This document shows, piece after piece, positions 6,853 through 14,627 of a DNA stretch of 36,323 nt. Origin of the DNA: Chloroflexota bacterium (GTDB taxonomy: Bacteria; Chloroflexota; Dehalococcoidia; Lucifugimonadales; Australimonadaceae). A program made the translations under genes and the position numbers. The stretch spans positions 1 to 36,323 of the forward strand of contig JADFRC010000004.1 of assembly GCA_022561455.1 (NCBI GenBank), written 5' to 3'. Position 1 is the stretch's first letter, and every line of letters starts with the position of its first letter. The notes under the pieces are model-generated. The model had not been told where the DNA came from, searched no databases, and saw only the letters and a list, made by a program, of their open reading frames with translations.

Positions 6853-8475
6853 ATGGAGAAGTGCATGCACGATGTGCTCGTCGTCGGTGGTGGGATAGCC
6901 GGGCTCCGGGCGGCGCTGGCGGCGAGCAGCCGCGGGGCCGAAGTCGCCATCGCATCGAGGTCGCACCCGACGCGCAGCTACTCCGTCGCCATCCAAGATG
7001 GGCTCAACGCGGCGCTGCTCCCGGGGGATGCGTGGGAGGCGCACGCCGCTGACACGAGCGCGTGGGGCGATGGCCTCTGCGTCCCCGAAGTGGTTGAGGC
7101 CGTGTGCCGGTCGGCGCCGGAGCTCGTGAGGGAGCTCGACCAGCTCGGCGTCCCGTTCAATCGTAGCGGGGGGCGGAACGGCACCGCGCTGGCGTGCCTC
7201 AAGCTCCGCGGCGCGCGCACCGCCCGCGCCGCCTACGTCGACGACATGGCGGGCCTCGTCCTCACACAGACCCTCTACGAGCAGGCGGTCCGCGCCGGGA
7301 TCACGTTCTACGAGGAGTGGACCGCCACCTCGCTCGCCGTCGGGGACGGCGCCTGCACGGGCGTCGTCGCGCTGGAGCAGGCCACCGGCGAGCTCCAGCT
7401 GCTCGGGGCCAAGGCCGTGGTGCTCGCCACGGGGGGTCCCCGGCGTCTGTACGAGCCGAGCACCGCCTCGCTGCACTGCACCGGCGACGGCATCGCGATG
7501 GCGTATCGCGCGGGAGCGCCGCTCGTGGACATGGAGTTCGTCCAGTACCACCCGGCCGTGCTCAAGGGCCAGCGCATGGCCATCACCGAGATCGCCTGGG
7601 CCCACGGCGCTGCCTTGGCGACCGCCGGCGGGACCGGCGTCGGGGAGGACGACCCGGGACCGGGCGCCTTCCTCCGGGCCATCGGGCAGGCAGCCGTGGC
7701 GAACGGCGGGCACGTGGAGCTGAGCGGCACGTGGGACGCCGATCAGGCGAAGGGCCTCTTCTACAACACCTCGTACCGGGTCAAGCAGCTCACCGGTCTG
7801 GACATGGCGAAGGAACCGCTGCCGGTCCGTCCGGCGATGCACCGCCTGCTGGGTGGGGTCGCCGTCGACGCCGGGGGCGCCACGTCGATCGAGGGGCTCT
7901 ATGCGGCCGGGGAGTGCGCGGGGACGGGGTTCCACGGCGCAGCCGGGCTGGACGGCAACTTCCTGCTGAGCGCCGTCTCCTCGGGCAGGGCGGCGGGGCT
8001 GGCGGCGGCGGACCATGCCTCGTCCACCAAGGAGCCCGATGCGGCCGGCGGGGCCCTCGACCGGGACCGCACGCGGGTGGCAGAGGCGCTCAGGCGTCCG
8101 GGTGGCGAGCCGCTGGCCGCCATGCGCCGGGAGCTGGGCGGGCTGATGCACGCTCACGTCGGCATGGTGCGGGAAGCCGTCGGGCTCCAAGAGGCGGCGC
8201 AGCGCATCGCCGAGATGAAAGAGACGCATGGGTCCCTGGGCGCTGGTTCTGAGGGCCGCGACTACAACTTCGGCCTCGCCCACTACCTCGACCTGGGGTC
8301 TTTGCTGGACGTGGCCGAGGCGGTCGTCGCCAGCGCGCATGCCCGCGAGGAGAGCCGAGGCGTACACTTCCGGAGCGACCACGCCGCGCGGGACGACGCC
8401 CGTTGGAGCGTGCATCAGCTGGTGAGCGCCTCGGAGGCGGGGCCGGTGCTGCGCGAGAGCCCGCCCGGTGCCTGA
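6853..8475 (+). CDS. SdhA/FrdA-family FAD-binding subunit with altered active site
   Basis: A flavoprotein of the succinate dehydrogenase/fumarate reductase family, 540 residues. The N-terminal dinucleotide-binding motif is VVGGGIAGLRAA; later blocks are LATGG, EFVQYHP and GLYAAGECAGTGFHGA. Aligned by eye with E. coli FrdA, the FAD-linking His (RSHTVAAEGG) is Tyr here (RSYSVAIQDG), so FAD is probably non-covalent. The CRGEGG arginine becomes AWAHGA, the GPRDKVS arginine lies in a part of the capping domain that is shortened away, and the NRLG arginine becomes AGLDG. His in QYHP and in MHRLLGG remain. A dicarboxylate substrate is therefore unlikely. It is the first gene of an operon with Fe-S, CCG-domain and LLM genes. 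It is annotated as SdhA-like, not as succinate dehydrogenase. Confidence 0.9.
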   Translation: MEKCMHDVLVVGGGIAGLRAALAASSRGAEVAIASRSHPTRSYSVAIQDGLNAALLPGDAWEAHAADTSAWGDGLCVPEVVEAVCRSAPELVRELDQLGVPFNRSGGRNGTALACLKLRGARTARAAYVDDMAGLVLTQTLYEQAVRAGITFYEEWTATSLAVGDGACTGVVALEQATGELQLLGAKAVVLATGGPRRLYEPSTASLHCTGDGIAMAYRAGAPLVDMEFVQYHPAVLKGQRMAITEIAWAHGAALATAGGTGVGEDDPGPGAFLRAIGQAAVANGGHVELSGTWDADQAKGLFYNTSYRVKQLTGLDMAKEPLPVRPAMHRLLGGVAVDAGGATSIEGLYAAGECAGTGFHGAAGLDGNFLLSAVSSGRAAGLAAADHASSTKEPDAAGGALDRDRTRVAEALRRPGGEPLAAMRRELGGLMHAHVGMVREAVGLQEAAQRIAEMKETHGSLGAGSEGRDYNFGLAHYLDLGSLLDVAEAVVASAHAREESRGVHFRSDHAARDDARWSVHQLVSASEAGPVLRESPPGA

Positions 8476-8526
8476 GCGGCCCACTGTGCCTGAGCGGCAT
8501 TGGGACCCGGTGGAAAGGAGACGTCC

Positions 8527-9483
8527 GTGGAACTGACCCTGAACGTACGGCGCGGCGGCACCCGGCGGAGCGCTGACGACTCCCACCAGGCCTATCACGT
8601 GGACGTGGAGCCGGAGACGAGCGTCTTCGAGGCGCTGGTCAAGGTGCGCGAAGAGCAGGACGGGACGCTCGCCTTCCGCGGCAACTGCGGGGTGGGCTTC
8701 TGCGGGGACTGCACGATGCTGGTGAACGGCAGGCAGGAGGTAGTGTGCCTGATGCCGGTGGGGAAGGCCCAGAAGGACGACGAGATCAAGATCGACCCCA
8801 TCCCCTACGCACCCACGGTCAAAGACGTCATGTACGACGCCAAGCGGTTCATCTGGGACAAGGTGAACTCCTTCAGCCCGGGTGTGGTCTTCAACGGCGT
8901 GGAGCAAGTGACGGAGGAAGAGCTGAGCCCCGTGCGCCGGGCCATGCGCTGCACGATGTGCGGCATCTGCGACCAGGGCTGCACGGTCATCGACGTCAAC
9001 TTGGACTTCAAGGGACCGGCGGCGCTGAACAAGGTTTTCCGCTACGTGTTCGACCCCCGCGACGGGCGCGCCAAGGAGCGCGTCGTCGAGGCGGGCGAGA
9101 CCAACGGCGTCTGGGACTGCGTGCATTGCTGGGAGGCCTCCGACCACTGCCCCTTCGACATCGACCCGACGCACCGCATCATGGAGCTCCGGGACCGGTC
9201 GGTACGCCTCGGGGTGAAGTCGGGCACCGGCAACCGCCAGGCGGCGCGCCACTACAACGCCTTCGAGCGCTCCGTGGAGCACCACGGCTGGCTCGACGAG
9301 CGCAACGTGGCCATCCAGTCCTACGGCGGGCTCATCAGGGGCGGGCTCAAGATGATGCCCACCGGGCTCGCCGCACTCCGTCGAGGCAAGGCGAACCTGC
9401 TGCCGCACCGCAAGCGCCCCGGGGCGAGCGCGATCAAGGCGCTGTTCGCGCGCTACCGCGAGGTCACTCGGACCGAGCGATGA
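8527..9483 (+). CDS. SdhB-like iron-sulfur subunit (2Fe-2S plus ferredoxin-type clusters)
   Basis: The electron-transfer subunit partnering the flavoprotein, 318 residues. I chose the GTG at 8527 because GGAAAGGAG precedes it at good spacing; the track start at 8500 adds only nine residues. The N-terminal plant-type ferredoxin domain has C54, C59, C62 and C74 ([10 protein letters not shown]). The C-terminal helical domain has a full C-x2-C-x2-C-x3-C motif (C142-C152). A second motif, [12 protein letters not shown], has Ala204 where the third cysteine would be. It matches neither the SdhB 3Fe-4S pattern (C-x5-C-x3-CP) nor the full ferredoxin pattern. The roughly 110-residue C-terminal tail is longer than in SdhB and contains many basic residues. 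It passes electrons between FAD and the CCG subunit. Confidence 0.92.
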   Translation: MELTLNVRRGGTRRSADDSHQAYHVDVEPETSVFEALVKVREEQDGTLAFRGNCGVGFCGDCTMLVNGRQEVVCLMPVGKAQKDDEIKIDPIPYAPTVKDVMYDAKRFIWDKVNSFSPGVVFNGVEQVTEEELSPVRRAMRCTMCGICDQGCTVIDVNLDFKGPAALNKVFRYVFDPRDGRAKERVVEAGETNGVWDCVHCWEASDHCPFDIDPTHRIMELRDRSVRLGVKSGTGNRQAARHYNAFERSVEHHGWLDERNVAIQSYGGLIRGGLKMMPTGLAALRRGKANLLPHRKRPGASAIKALFARYREVTRTER

Positions 9484-9514
9484 CCCAGGCCCAGCGATGA
9501 AAGGAGACCGTGCG

Positions 9515-10402
9515 ATGAACCGCTTCGCGTTCTATCCGGGGTGCGTATCCAAGGGATCGTGCCCCGAGCTGTACGAGTCGGTCGAGCAGGTCATGGACCT
9601 GCTCGACATCGAGGTCGAGGAGCTGACGGACGTCGGGTGCAGTGGCGCGGGCGTGCTCACCACCGAGGTCTCGGACCCGATCAACGCGCGCACGCTGGCC
9701 AAGGCGGAGCAGATGGGGCTTGCGCTGATGACGATCTGCAGCACATGCCAGGGCGTCATCGGGGCGGCGGCCCTGCGGCTGCAAGACCCGGAGTACCGCG
9801 CGTTCATCAACAAGGAGTACCTGGCGGCCGAAGGCCTCGAATACAAGGGCACGACGGAGGTGAAGCACTTCCTCTGGGTGCTCGTGGAGGACGTCGGGCT
9901 CGACGAGCTCAAGGCCCTCGTCCGCCGCCCGCTGGAAGGCATGGGATTCTCGCCCTTCTACGGCTGCTACCTGCGGCGGCCGGCGGACGTGGTCGGCCGG
10001 CGGGAGCGCAGGACGTACATCGAGAAGATCACCGAGGTCCTCGGTGGGACGGTCGTGAACATCAGCGGCAAGGGGAAGTGCTGCGGGTTCCCGAGCTTGA
10101 CCATCAACGAGCCCAACGCCTTGGCCATGACGGCCAAGCACACGGGCGAAGCCAAGGACAACGGTGCGGACGCCATGGTGACGCCCTGCCCGCTCTGCCA
10201 CCTGGAGCTGGACGGCGAGCAGACGCAGGCCGCAGCGGCGGCGCGGCGCACCATCGAGATGCCGATCCTCCACCTGCCACAGATGGTGGGGCTCGCGCTC
10301 GGCCTCGACCCCAAGGGGCTTGGCCTGGGACGTCACTTCGTCTCCACCGCCAAGATCGTCGCCCAGCTCGAGCCGGTCGAGGCCGCCGTCAGCGCGACGT
10401 AA
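9515..10402 (+). CDS. CCG-domain (HdrB/SdhE/MfrE-like) subunit
   Basis: A protein with two cysteine-rich CCG domains, the module of heterodisulfide reductase HdrB and of the SdhE/MfrE subunits that replace membrane anchors in type-E succinate dehydrogenases and methylmenaquinol:fumarate reductase. The ATG at 9515 has AAAGGAG nine bases upstream, which favours it over the ATG at 9497. The second domain is complete: C151, C189-C190-G and C225-x2-C228. In the first domain (C10, C42, C75-x2-C78) the paired cysteine is Ser43 (GCSGAG). Only one canonical non-cubane cluster may therefore form. With no transmembrane anchor gene in the operon, this subunit probably contacts quinone or thiol at the membrane face. 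Confidence 0.9.
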   Translation: MNRFAFYPGCVSKGSCPELYESVEQVMDLLDIEVEELTDVGCSGAGVLTTEVSDPINARTLAKAEQMGLALMTICSTCQGVIGAAALRLQDPEYRAFINKEYLAAEGLEYKGTTEVKHFLWVLVEDVGLDELKALVRRPLEGMGFSPFYGCYLRRPADVVGRRERRTYIEKITEVLGGTVVNISGKGKCCGFPSLTINEPNALAMTAKHTGEAKDNGADAMVTPCPLCHLELDGEQTQAAAAARRTIEMPILHLPQMVGLALGLDPKGLGLGRHFVSTAKIVAQLEPVEAAVSAT

Positions 10403-10411
10403 GAACGCCGC

Positions 10412-11347
10412 GTGCGGTTCGGTTTCCATACGCGGTCCCACGCTCCCTCGACGGGCAGCGCGGCGGACATCTACCCCGAGCTCCGTGAGCGGGCGCGCGC
10501 AGCCGAGTCGGCTGGGTTCGCCTACTTCTCGGTGAGCGACCACGTCGTCCCGTTCCCGGCCGCCCGAGCGCCGTCGGCGCCGATGCTCGACCCGTGGCTG
10601 GCGCTCGCAGCCGTCGCCACGGCGACCGAGCGCATCGGCCTGCTCACGCTCGTGAGCAACGTCACGCTGCACACGCCCGCGCAGCTAGCAAGCGCGGCCG
10701 CGACGCTCGATGTGATCAGCGGCGGGCGCATGCTGCTGGGCATCGGCTCCGGCGGCTACCGCGCCGAGTACGAGGCGCTCGGGCTCCCCTACCCGGACGC
10801 CGAGGCGCGCGCGGAGATGCTCGATGAGACCGCGGAGGCCGTGCGCCTGCTGTGGGAGCGGCCGACGACGACGTTCGACGGGCGCCACTTCACCCTGCGC
10901 GGCGCGGTGCTCGAGCCGAAGCCGCTGCACCGGCCACGGCTGCTCATCGGCGGCTCGGGCGCGCTGACGCTCAGGCGCGTCACGCGCCACGCCGATCTGG
11001 CGAACTTCGTGCTGCCGGGCCCCGGCCGGCTCGCCGCGCTCATCGAGGCCCTCGAACGCGAGTGCGCGGGCGCCGGGCGGGATCCGGCCGCGATCGAGGT
11101 CTCCGTGCTCGAACAGGCGGTGCTCGCGCCGACAAGCGAGGCGGCTCAGGCGAAGTGGGAGGCGCTGGGCTCGCCGGAGCGCGGGGGGCATCGGGGGCTC
11201 GTGGGATCGGCGGCGGACGTCATCGCACAGCTGCGCGCGTACGAGGCCGCGGGGCTCGCGACCGCGATGGTGTTCTTCCCGGACCGGGACGCGGAGTCGA
11301 TCGATCTGTTCGCGGAGCGGGTCATGCCGGGTTTCCTCAATGGGTAG
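10412..11347 (+). CDS. LLM-class flavin-dependent oxidoreductase
   Basis: A luciferase-like monooxygenase/F420-type oxidoreductase with a TIM-barrel fold, 311 residues. Typical blocks are visible: an N-terminal FGFHTRS strand, SVSDHVV, TERIGLLTLVSNV, SGGRMLLGIGSGGYRAEYEALG, and PKPLHRPRLLIGGSG. The GTG start lies 9 bases after the CCG-domain stop, so it is probably the fourth gene of the same operon. Its cofactor could be FMNH2 or reduced F420, and the sequence alone does not decide. By context, the upstream flavoprotein/Fe-S/CCG complex may exchange electrons with it or act on the same compound. Its TAG stop lies inside the twin-hairpin repeat. Confidence 0.92.
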   Translation: MRFGFHTRSHAPSTGSAADIYPELRERARAAESAGFAYFSVSDHVVPFPAARAPSAPMLDPWLALAAVATATERIGLLTLVSNVTLHTPAQLASAAATLDVISGGRMLLGIGSGGYRAEYEALGLPYPDAEARAEMLDETAEAVRLLWERPTTTFDGRHFTLRGAVLEPKPLHRPRLLIGGSGALTLRRVTRHADLANFVLPGPGRLAALIEALERECAGAGRDPAAIEVSVLEQAVLAPTSEAAQAKWEALGSPERGGHRGLVGSAADVIAQLRAYEAAGLATAMVFFPDRDAESIDLFAERVMPGFLNG

Positions 11348-11393
11348 GGGCGCCATTCATGGCGCCCGAGGGCGCGATCAATCGCGCCCCTAC
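11344..11393. repeat. 50-bp twin-hairpin element, copy 2, between convergent stop codons
   Basis: Same 50-bp structure as at 3252, differing at two bases only, one in each hairpin loop. The TAG in its left end (GTAGGGG) is the stop codon of the LLM gene. The CTA in its right end (CCCCTAC) is the stop codon of the minus-strand amidohydrolase. It fills the whole space between the two convergent genes and could serve as a bidirectional terminator. Confidence 0.92.
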
Positions 11394-12193
11394 CCGATGC
11401 GGTAGAACTCCTGGGCGGTCCCGGCGAGGAGCCGCTCGCGCTGGGCGCTCGTCATGGGCTCGGCCGCGGCGATCGCGGACTCCATCACCTGCGCGTAGGT
11501 CGCCACGTCGTCGTGGGCCGGCCAGTCCGACCCGAACATCATCCGCTCGTAGCCGAACAGCCGGACGACCTGCTCGACGAAGCCCCGGATGTGCGCGGCG
11601 TTCCACGGGCGCGCGTCCAGGCTCAGGAGGCCCGAAAGCTTCATCACCACGTTCTGGCGGGGTGCCAGGTTCAGCAGGTACACGCCCCAAGGCTCACGCC
11701 GGCCCCAGCCGATGGACGGGCCGCCCAGGTGAGCGACGGCGATGGACAGGCTGGGGAGGCGGCCCGCAAGCTCGCCCACCGACGGCAGGTTGCGGGGCTC
11801 CGCGAGCACGTCCAGCGACAGCCCTCGCTCGGCCACCATCCCGAGCCCCGCCAGCACGTCGTCGCGCACCAGCCAGCGGTTGTCCGCCTCGGCGGACGCC
11901 AGCACGCAGACGCCGCGCAGCTTGGGGCTCTCGCCGAGTGTGTCGAGCCGCCTCGCCAGCGACCGCGCGGTCACGTCGACCCACGGCACGACGGCCGCGA
12001 CGAAGCCGGTCTCGGCGGCAAGCGCCACCGCCCGGCCGGTCTGCTCATCGGACGCGAGGGGCTGGACGAGCACGGTGCTCACGACGCCATGCCAGGCGAG
12101 CAACGGCGCGAGGTCCGCGGGGAGCCGCCGGGCGGGGCTCTCCACGAACTGATGGTGGGCATCGACGATGGGCGCTGGCGGTGGTGTCGTCAC
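11390..12193 (-). CDS. amidohydrolase-2 family TIM-barrel hydrolase (COG3618-like)
   Basis: A 267-residue protein of the amidohydrolase-2 group, which includes lactonases and 2-pyrone-4,6-dicarboxylate hydrolase. It opens with VDAHHQF, where most members have D-x-H-Q-H-F; the second metal-type His of the HxH motif is thus Gln. Other landmarks are AVAHLGGP (a conserved strand-end His), the VVMKLSGLLSL strand, and the C-terminal MMFGSDWPAHD with the catalytic Asp. The GTG start at 12193 lies 37 bases below a possible -10 (CATAAT on the minus strand). The stop codon is supplied by the twin-hairpin repeat. It probably hydrolyses a lactone or ring-opened compound. The missing His suggests metal independence, as in LigI-type enzymes, or a change of reaction. 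Confidence 0.85.
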   Translation of the reverse strand: MTTPPPAPIVDAHHQFVESPARRLPADLAPLLAWHGVVSTVLVQPLASDEQTGRAVALAAETGFVAAVVPWVDVTARSLARRLDTLGESPKLRGVCVLASAEADNRWLVRDDVLAGLGMVAERGLSLDVLAEPRNLPSVGELAGRLPSLSIAVAHLGGPSIGWGRREPWGVYLLNLAPRQNVVMKLSGLLSLDARPWNAAHIRGFVEQVVRLFGYERMMFGSDWPAHDDVATYAQVMESAIAAAEPMTSAQRERLLAGTAQEFYRIG

Positions 12194-12292
12194 ACTCGTT
12201 CTTCAAGCGGGGGGTTGCGTAGGGCAGCGGCATTATGCAACGGCCGGTGACGGCGGGCAACGGACGGCGAAAAACACGCAGGAAGGGCCCGT

Positions 12293-12321
12293 TTGCGTCG
12301 ACGATTACGTTCCGGTATCCT
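12293..12321 (+). promoter_or_regulatory. candidate promoter TTGCGT-N17-TATCCT
   Basis: TTGCGT and TATCCT are separated by 17 bases. They lie about 65 bases ahead of the small protein gene at 12385, in the 191-base gap between divergent genes. Confidence 0.4.
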
Positions 12322-12384
12322 CGCCGCTCATCCACCGGAAGTTCGGTAGATGGCTCGCTCTGACCGTTGCTCAGGAGGATCTTG

Positions 12385-12672
12385 ATGCCGACGTTCGCAC
12401 TCTTGACGATCCCACAAGCACAGGCGCGAAGTGCAACCGGAAAGCGCGCACAACTGCTTCAGGAATACATGGACTACCTCGGGCGGGTGCCGGCCGGCCA
12501 GGCCGGGCAGCTCCAAGCGGGTCCCGGCGAGACGACCAACGCGGTGCGCCGCCGCCTGGGAGCGGCCGCGAAAGCGACCGGCAAGAAGCTCGTCATGCGC
12601 CGGTCCAACGACACGGTCTTCTTCTGGGTGCAACCGGGCAACGGCAGACGCCGCCGCACACGCGGCTCCTGA
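12385..12672 (+). CDS. small basic protein of unknown function
   Basis: A 95-residue protein I do not recognise. The ATG at 12385 is preceded by AGGAGG with 6-base spacing, and a plausible promoter lies upstream. These make it a real gene even though it is short. It has an N-terminal hydrophobic patch (TFALLTIPQAQ), a helical middle (KRAQLLQEYMDYLGRV), a Gly/Gln-rich turn, and then TTNAVRRRLGAAAKATGKKLVMRR leading to VFFWVQ. The second half resembles a small helix-strand domain that could contact nucleic acid. The tail is Arg-rich (GRRRRTRGS). It is convergent with the next small gene. A nucleic-acid-associated role is a guess from charge only. Confidence 0.7.
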   Translation: MPTFALLTIPQAQARSATGKRAQLLQEYMDYLGRVPAGQAGQLQAGPGETTNAVRRRLGAAAKATGKKLVMRRSNDTVFFWVQPGNGRRRRTRGS

Positions 12673-12771
12673 AGGGACCCTCTTCCACAGACGGACGAAG
12701 GTGTGCGCGAGCGGCTCGCGTGGGCTAAGCGCGCGCTGTCCGGTGGAGTGAAAACCCTGGGACTGGAGCGG

Positions 12772-13044
12772 TCAGATGTTGAGGATCTGGCGCGCTTCGT
12801 CGCCGATGCCTTCGTCCATGCAGTCGCGGTAGGTGGCGAAGATGCCACGGTCCACGAGCTTCTTCATGTATGGATCGCGGGCCGGCAGTGCATCGAACTG
12901 GCCGCGGACGCCGTCCAGACGACGGAGCCGCGCCAGGAAGTGCATCTGGATCGGCGAATAGGCCTTCGCCGTACGCGAGTCGGACACGCCTTGGCGCTGA
13001 TCGATCTCGGCAACCACCTCGTCCACACGCTGCAAGTGCCCCAT
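12772..13044 (-). CDS. small helical protein of unknown function
   Basis: A 90-residue soluble protein, not recognised. The ATG at 13044 has GGAGGA 6 bases upstream; the GTG at 13059 used by the ORF track overlaps that site and is less likely. The sequence is rich in charged helical segments (HLQRVDEVVAEIDQRQG, HFLARLRRLDGVRGQFDAL). It ends in an alternating pattern GIFATYRDCMDEGIGDEARQIL with a single Cys. No signal peptide or membrane segment is present. The 5' leader contains a GGGCCGC/GCGGCCC hairpin (13073-13094). It is convergent with the small basic protein gene at 12385. Confidence 0.65.
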   Translation of the reverse strand: MGHLQRVDEVVAEIDQRQGVSDSRTAKAYSPIQMHFLARLRRLDGVRGQFDALPARDPYMKKLVDRGIFATYRDCMDEGIGDEARQILNI

Positions 13045-13072
13045 GTCGGTTCCTCCCACTGAGGAGACTCAA

Positions 13073-13094
13073 GGGCCGCCGCGCCGAGCGGCCC
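13073..13094 (-). promoter_or_regulatory. leader hairpin upstream of the 90-residue gene
   Basis: The inverted repeat GGGCCGC/GCGGCCC has a 7-bp stem and an 8-base loop. It lies about 30 bases upstream of the start codon, in what would be the 5' untranslated leader. A role in transcript stability or attenuation is possible. No U-run follows, so it is not a typical terminator. Confidence 0.35.
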
Positions 13095-13204
13095 TGCACG
13101 ATATGGGGTCAACCTACCAGCCACCCGCCAGGAGCGCATGAGTGCCAGCCTTGCATCTTTTGGGGGATTTCACGTGGGTGCTGACGCCGTGCCCAGCCCC
13201 GACG

Positions 13205-14494
13205 CTAGGTCTGGCGGGCGATGCTGCTGACGGCCGCGGCAAGCTTGGCGGAGTCGTGCCGGCTGAGCAGCGAGGCGTCGATAACGTCGGCGCGCATGAT
13301 CACGCCGTCGAAGCCGTCGAACGGGTCGTCCGCGAGCAGCGGCTCCTGCTGGAACTCGGGCGCCAGGGACACGATGCGGCTGTTCACGAGGACGTGCGTG
13401 ACGGAAACGCCGCTGTGACGCTTGAAGACGCGCAGGTGGTCCCCGGCCGAGAGGCCGTCCGTCTCGCCGTGCTGGGTCGCGATGTTGCAGACGAAGATCT
13501 TGAGCGCTCGGGAGCGCTCAAGAGCCTCCGGTATCCCCGGGACCAAGAAGTTGGGCAGGATGCTCGTGTACAGGCTGCCAGGGCCGATGACGACGACGTC
13601 GGCGTCCTCGATCGCCCTGACCGCTTCCGAGTAGACGGCGCAGTCCGCCGGGTCGAGCCACAAATCGACGATCGGCTCGCCCGCCTGCCCGATCGCCGTC
13701 TCGCCCTCGAGGACGCGCCCGCTGGCAGTCCTCGCGGCGAGCTTGAGGTCGGAGGCGATCGAGGACGGCATGACCTGTCCGCGGACGGCGAGCAGCTCGG
13801 CCGCCGCGCGCAGCGCTTCGTGGAAGCTGCCCCGCGTATGGGCAAGGCCAGCGAGGAGCAGGTTGCCGAGGCTATGCCCGCTCAAGGCGCTCGCCCCGGA
13901 CCCGAAGCGGTAGGAGAGCATCTCCTCCATCAGCGGCTCCGACTCGGACAGCGCGATCAGGCATTGGCGCGCGTCGCCCGGCGGGGGGATGCCGAGCTCC
14001 TCGCGCAGCCGCCCCGAGCTCCCGCCGTCGTCGGCGACCGTCACGATCGCCGTGATGTTCACGGTGTACTCCTTGACCCCGCGCAGGAGCGACGACAGGC
14101 CGGTCCCGCCGCCGATGGCGACGACCCGTGGCCCTCCCCTGCGCACGCGCTCGCTGGAGAGGTTCTCGATGATGCCGCCCTGCCGGTAGCGCGCGCCGAA
14201 CACGACCCTCCGGTAGAGCATGTAGGCGGAGAGGCCGGTGATGGCGAGTCCGGCGATCCCGAAGACCGCACCACGCTGCACACCGGTGAGGAACCCGCCG
14301 AACGTCAGCGTACGGCCCGCCTCGACGATGGTGTTCGTCAGCGAGACGGACACGGCGAAGGCGATGCCGAGCGCGACGAGCAGCACGCCGGCGACGCCCA
14401 CCGCGAGCCAGCGCTTGATGCCGATCCCGGGGTACAGGAACAGCCGGATGCGCCGGAAGGTCGGATTGCGGTCTGGAGGGCCGTTGGAGCTCAT
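13205..14494 (-). CDS. yvcK: YvcK/CofD-like gluconeogenesis factor with N-terminal membrane helices
   Basis: A YvcK-family protein (UDP-GlcNAc-binding, CofD-like fold) needed in other bacteria for growth on gluconeogenic carbon and for cell shape. The core starts with VVAIGGGTGLSSLLRGVK and TVADDGGSSGRLREELGIPPPGD, the family signature. It continues with FGSGASALSGHSLGNLLLAGL and ends with VIGPGSLYTSILPNFLVPGI. About 110 residues precede the core and contain two hydrophobic segments (residues about 28-52 and 77-97), so this version is membrane-anchored. I chose the ATG at 14494; the longer track ORF extends into the divergent gene's leader. The total is 429 residues. Products of glmS in this window feed the UDP-GlcNAc pool that YvcK proteins sense. 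Confidence 0.92.
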   Translation of the reverse strand: MSSNGPPDRNPTFRRIRLFLYPGIGIKRWLAVGVAGVLLVALGIAFAVSVSLTNTIVEAGRTLTFGGFLTGVQRGAVFGIAGLAITGLSAYMLYRRVVFGARYRQGGIIENLSSERVRRGGPRVVAIGGGTGLSSLLRGVKEYTVNITAIVTVADDGGSSGRLREELGIPPPGDARQCLIALSESEPLMEEMLSYRFGSGASALSGHSLGNLLLAGLAHTRGSFHEALRAAAELLAVRGQVMPSSIASDLKLAARTASGRVLEGETAIGQAGEPIVDLWLDPADCAVYSEAVRAIEDADVVVIGPGSLYTSILPNFLVPGIPEALERSRALKIFVCNIATQHGETDGLSAGDHLRVFKRHSGVSVTHVLVNSRIVSLAPEFQQEPLLADDPFDGFDGVIMRADVIDASLLSRHDSAKLAAAVSSIARQT

Positions 14495-14627
14495 GGGTGG
14501 GGCTGGCGGCCAGGCGGCCGCGCAGGCCCGCAGCGTAACGTGGCAACGGCGAAATGTGAAGCGCCCGCGCTTGACAGCGGCGATGGAGCGCGGCAACGTT
14601 GACCCCGCCCGGAGGAGCGTCTTCTTG

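Noticed and set aside
6700-9408. 902-residue minus-strand ORF antisense to the SdhABE-like operon
   Set aside because: Composition is Arg/Gly/His-rich high-GC shadow reading; the plus strand carries recognisable Fe-S and FAD motifs.
12172-12260. Possible leaderless start for the amidohydrolase at CATAAT
   Set aside because: The GTG start is 37 bases downstream of that box, which is a normal leader length.
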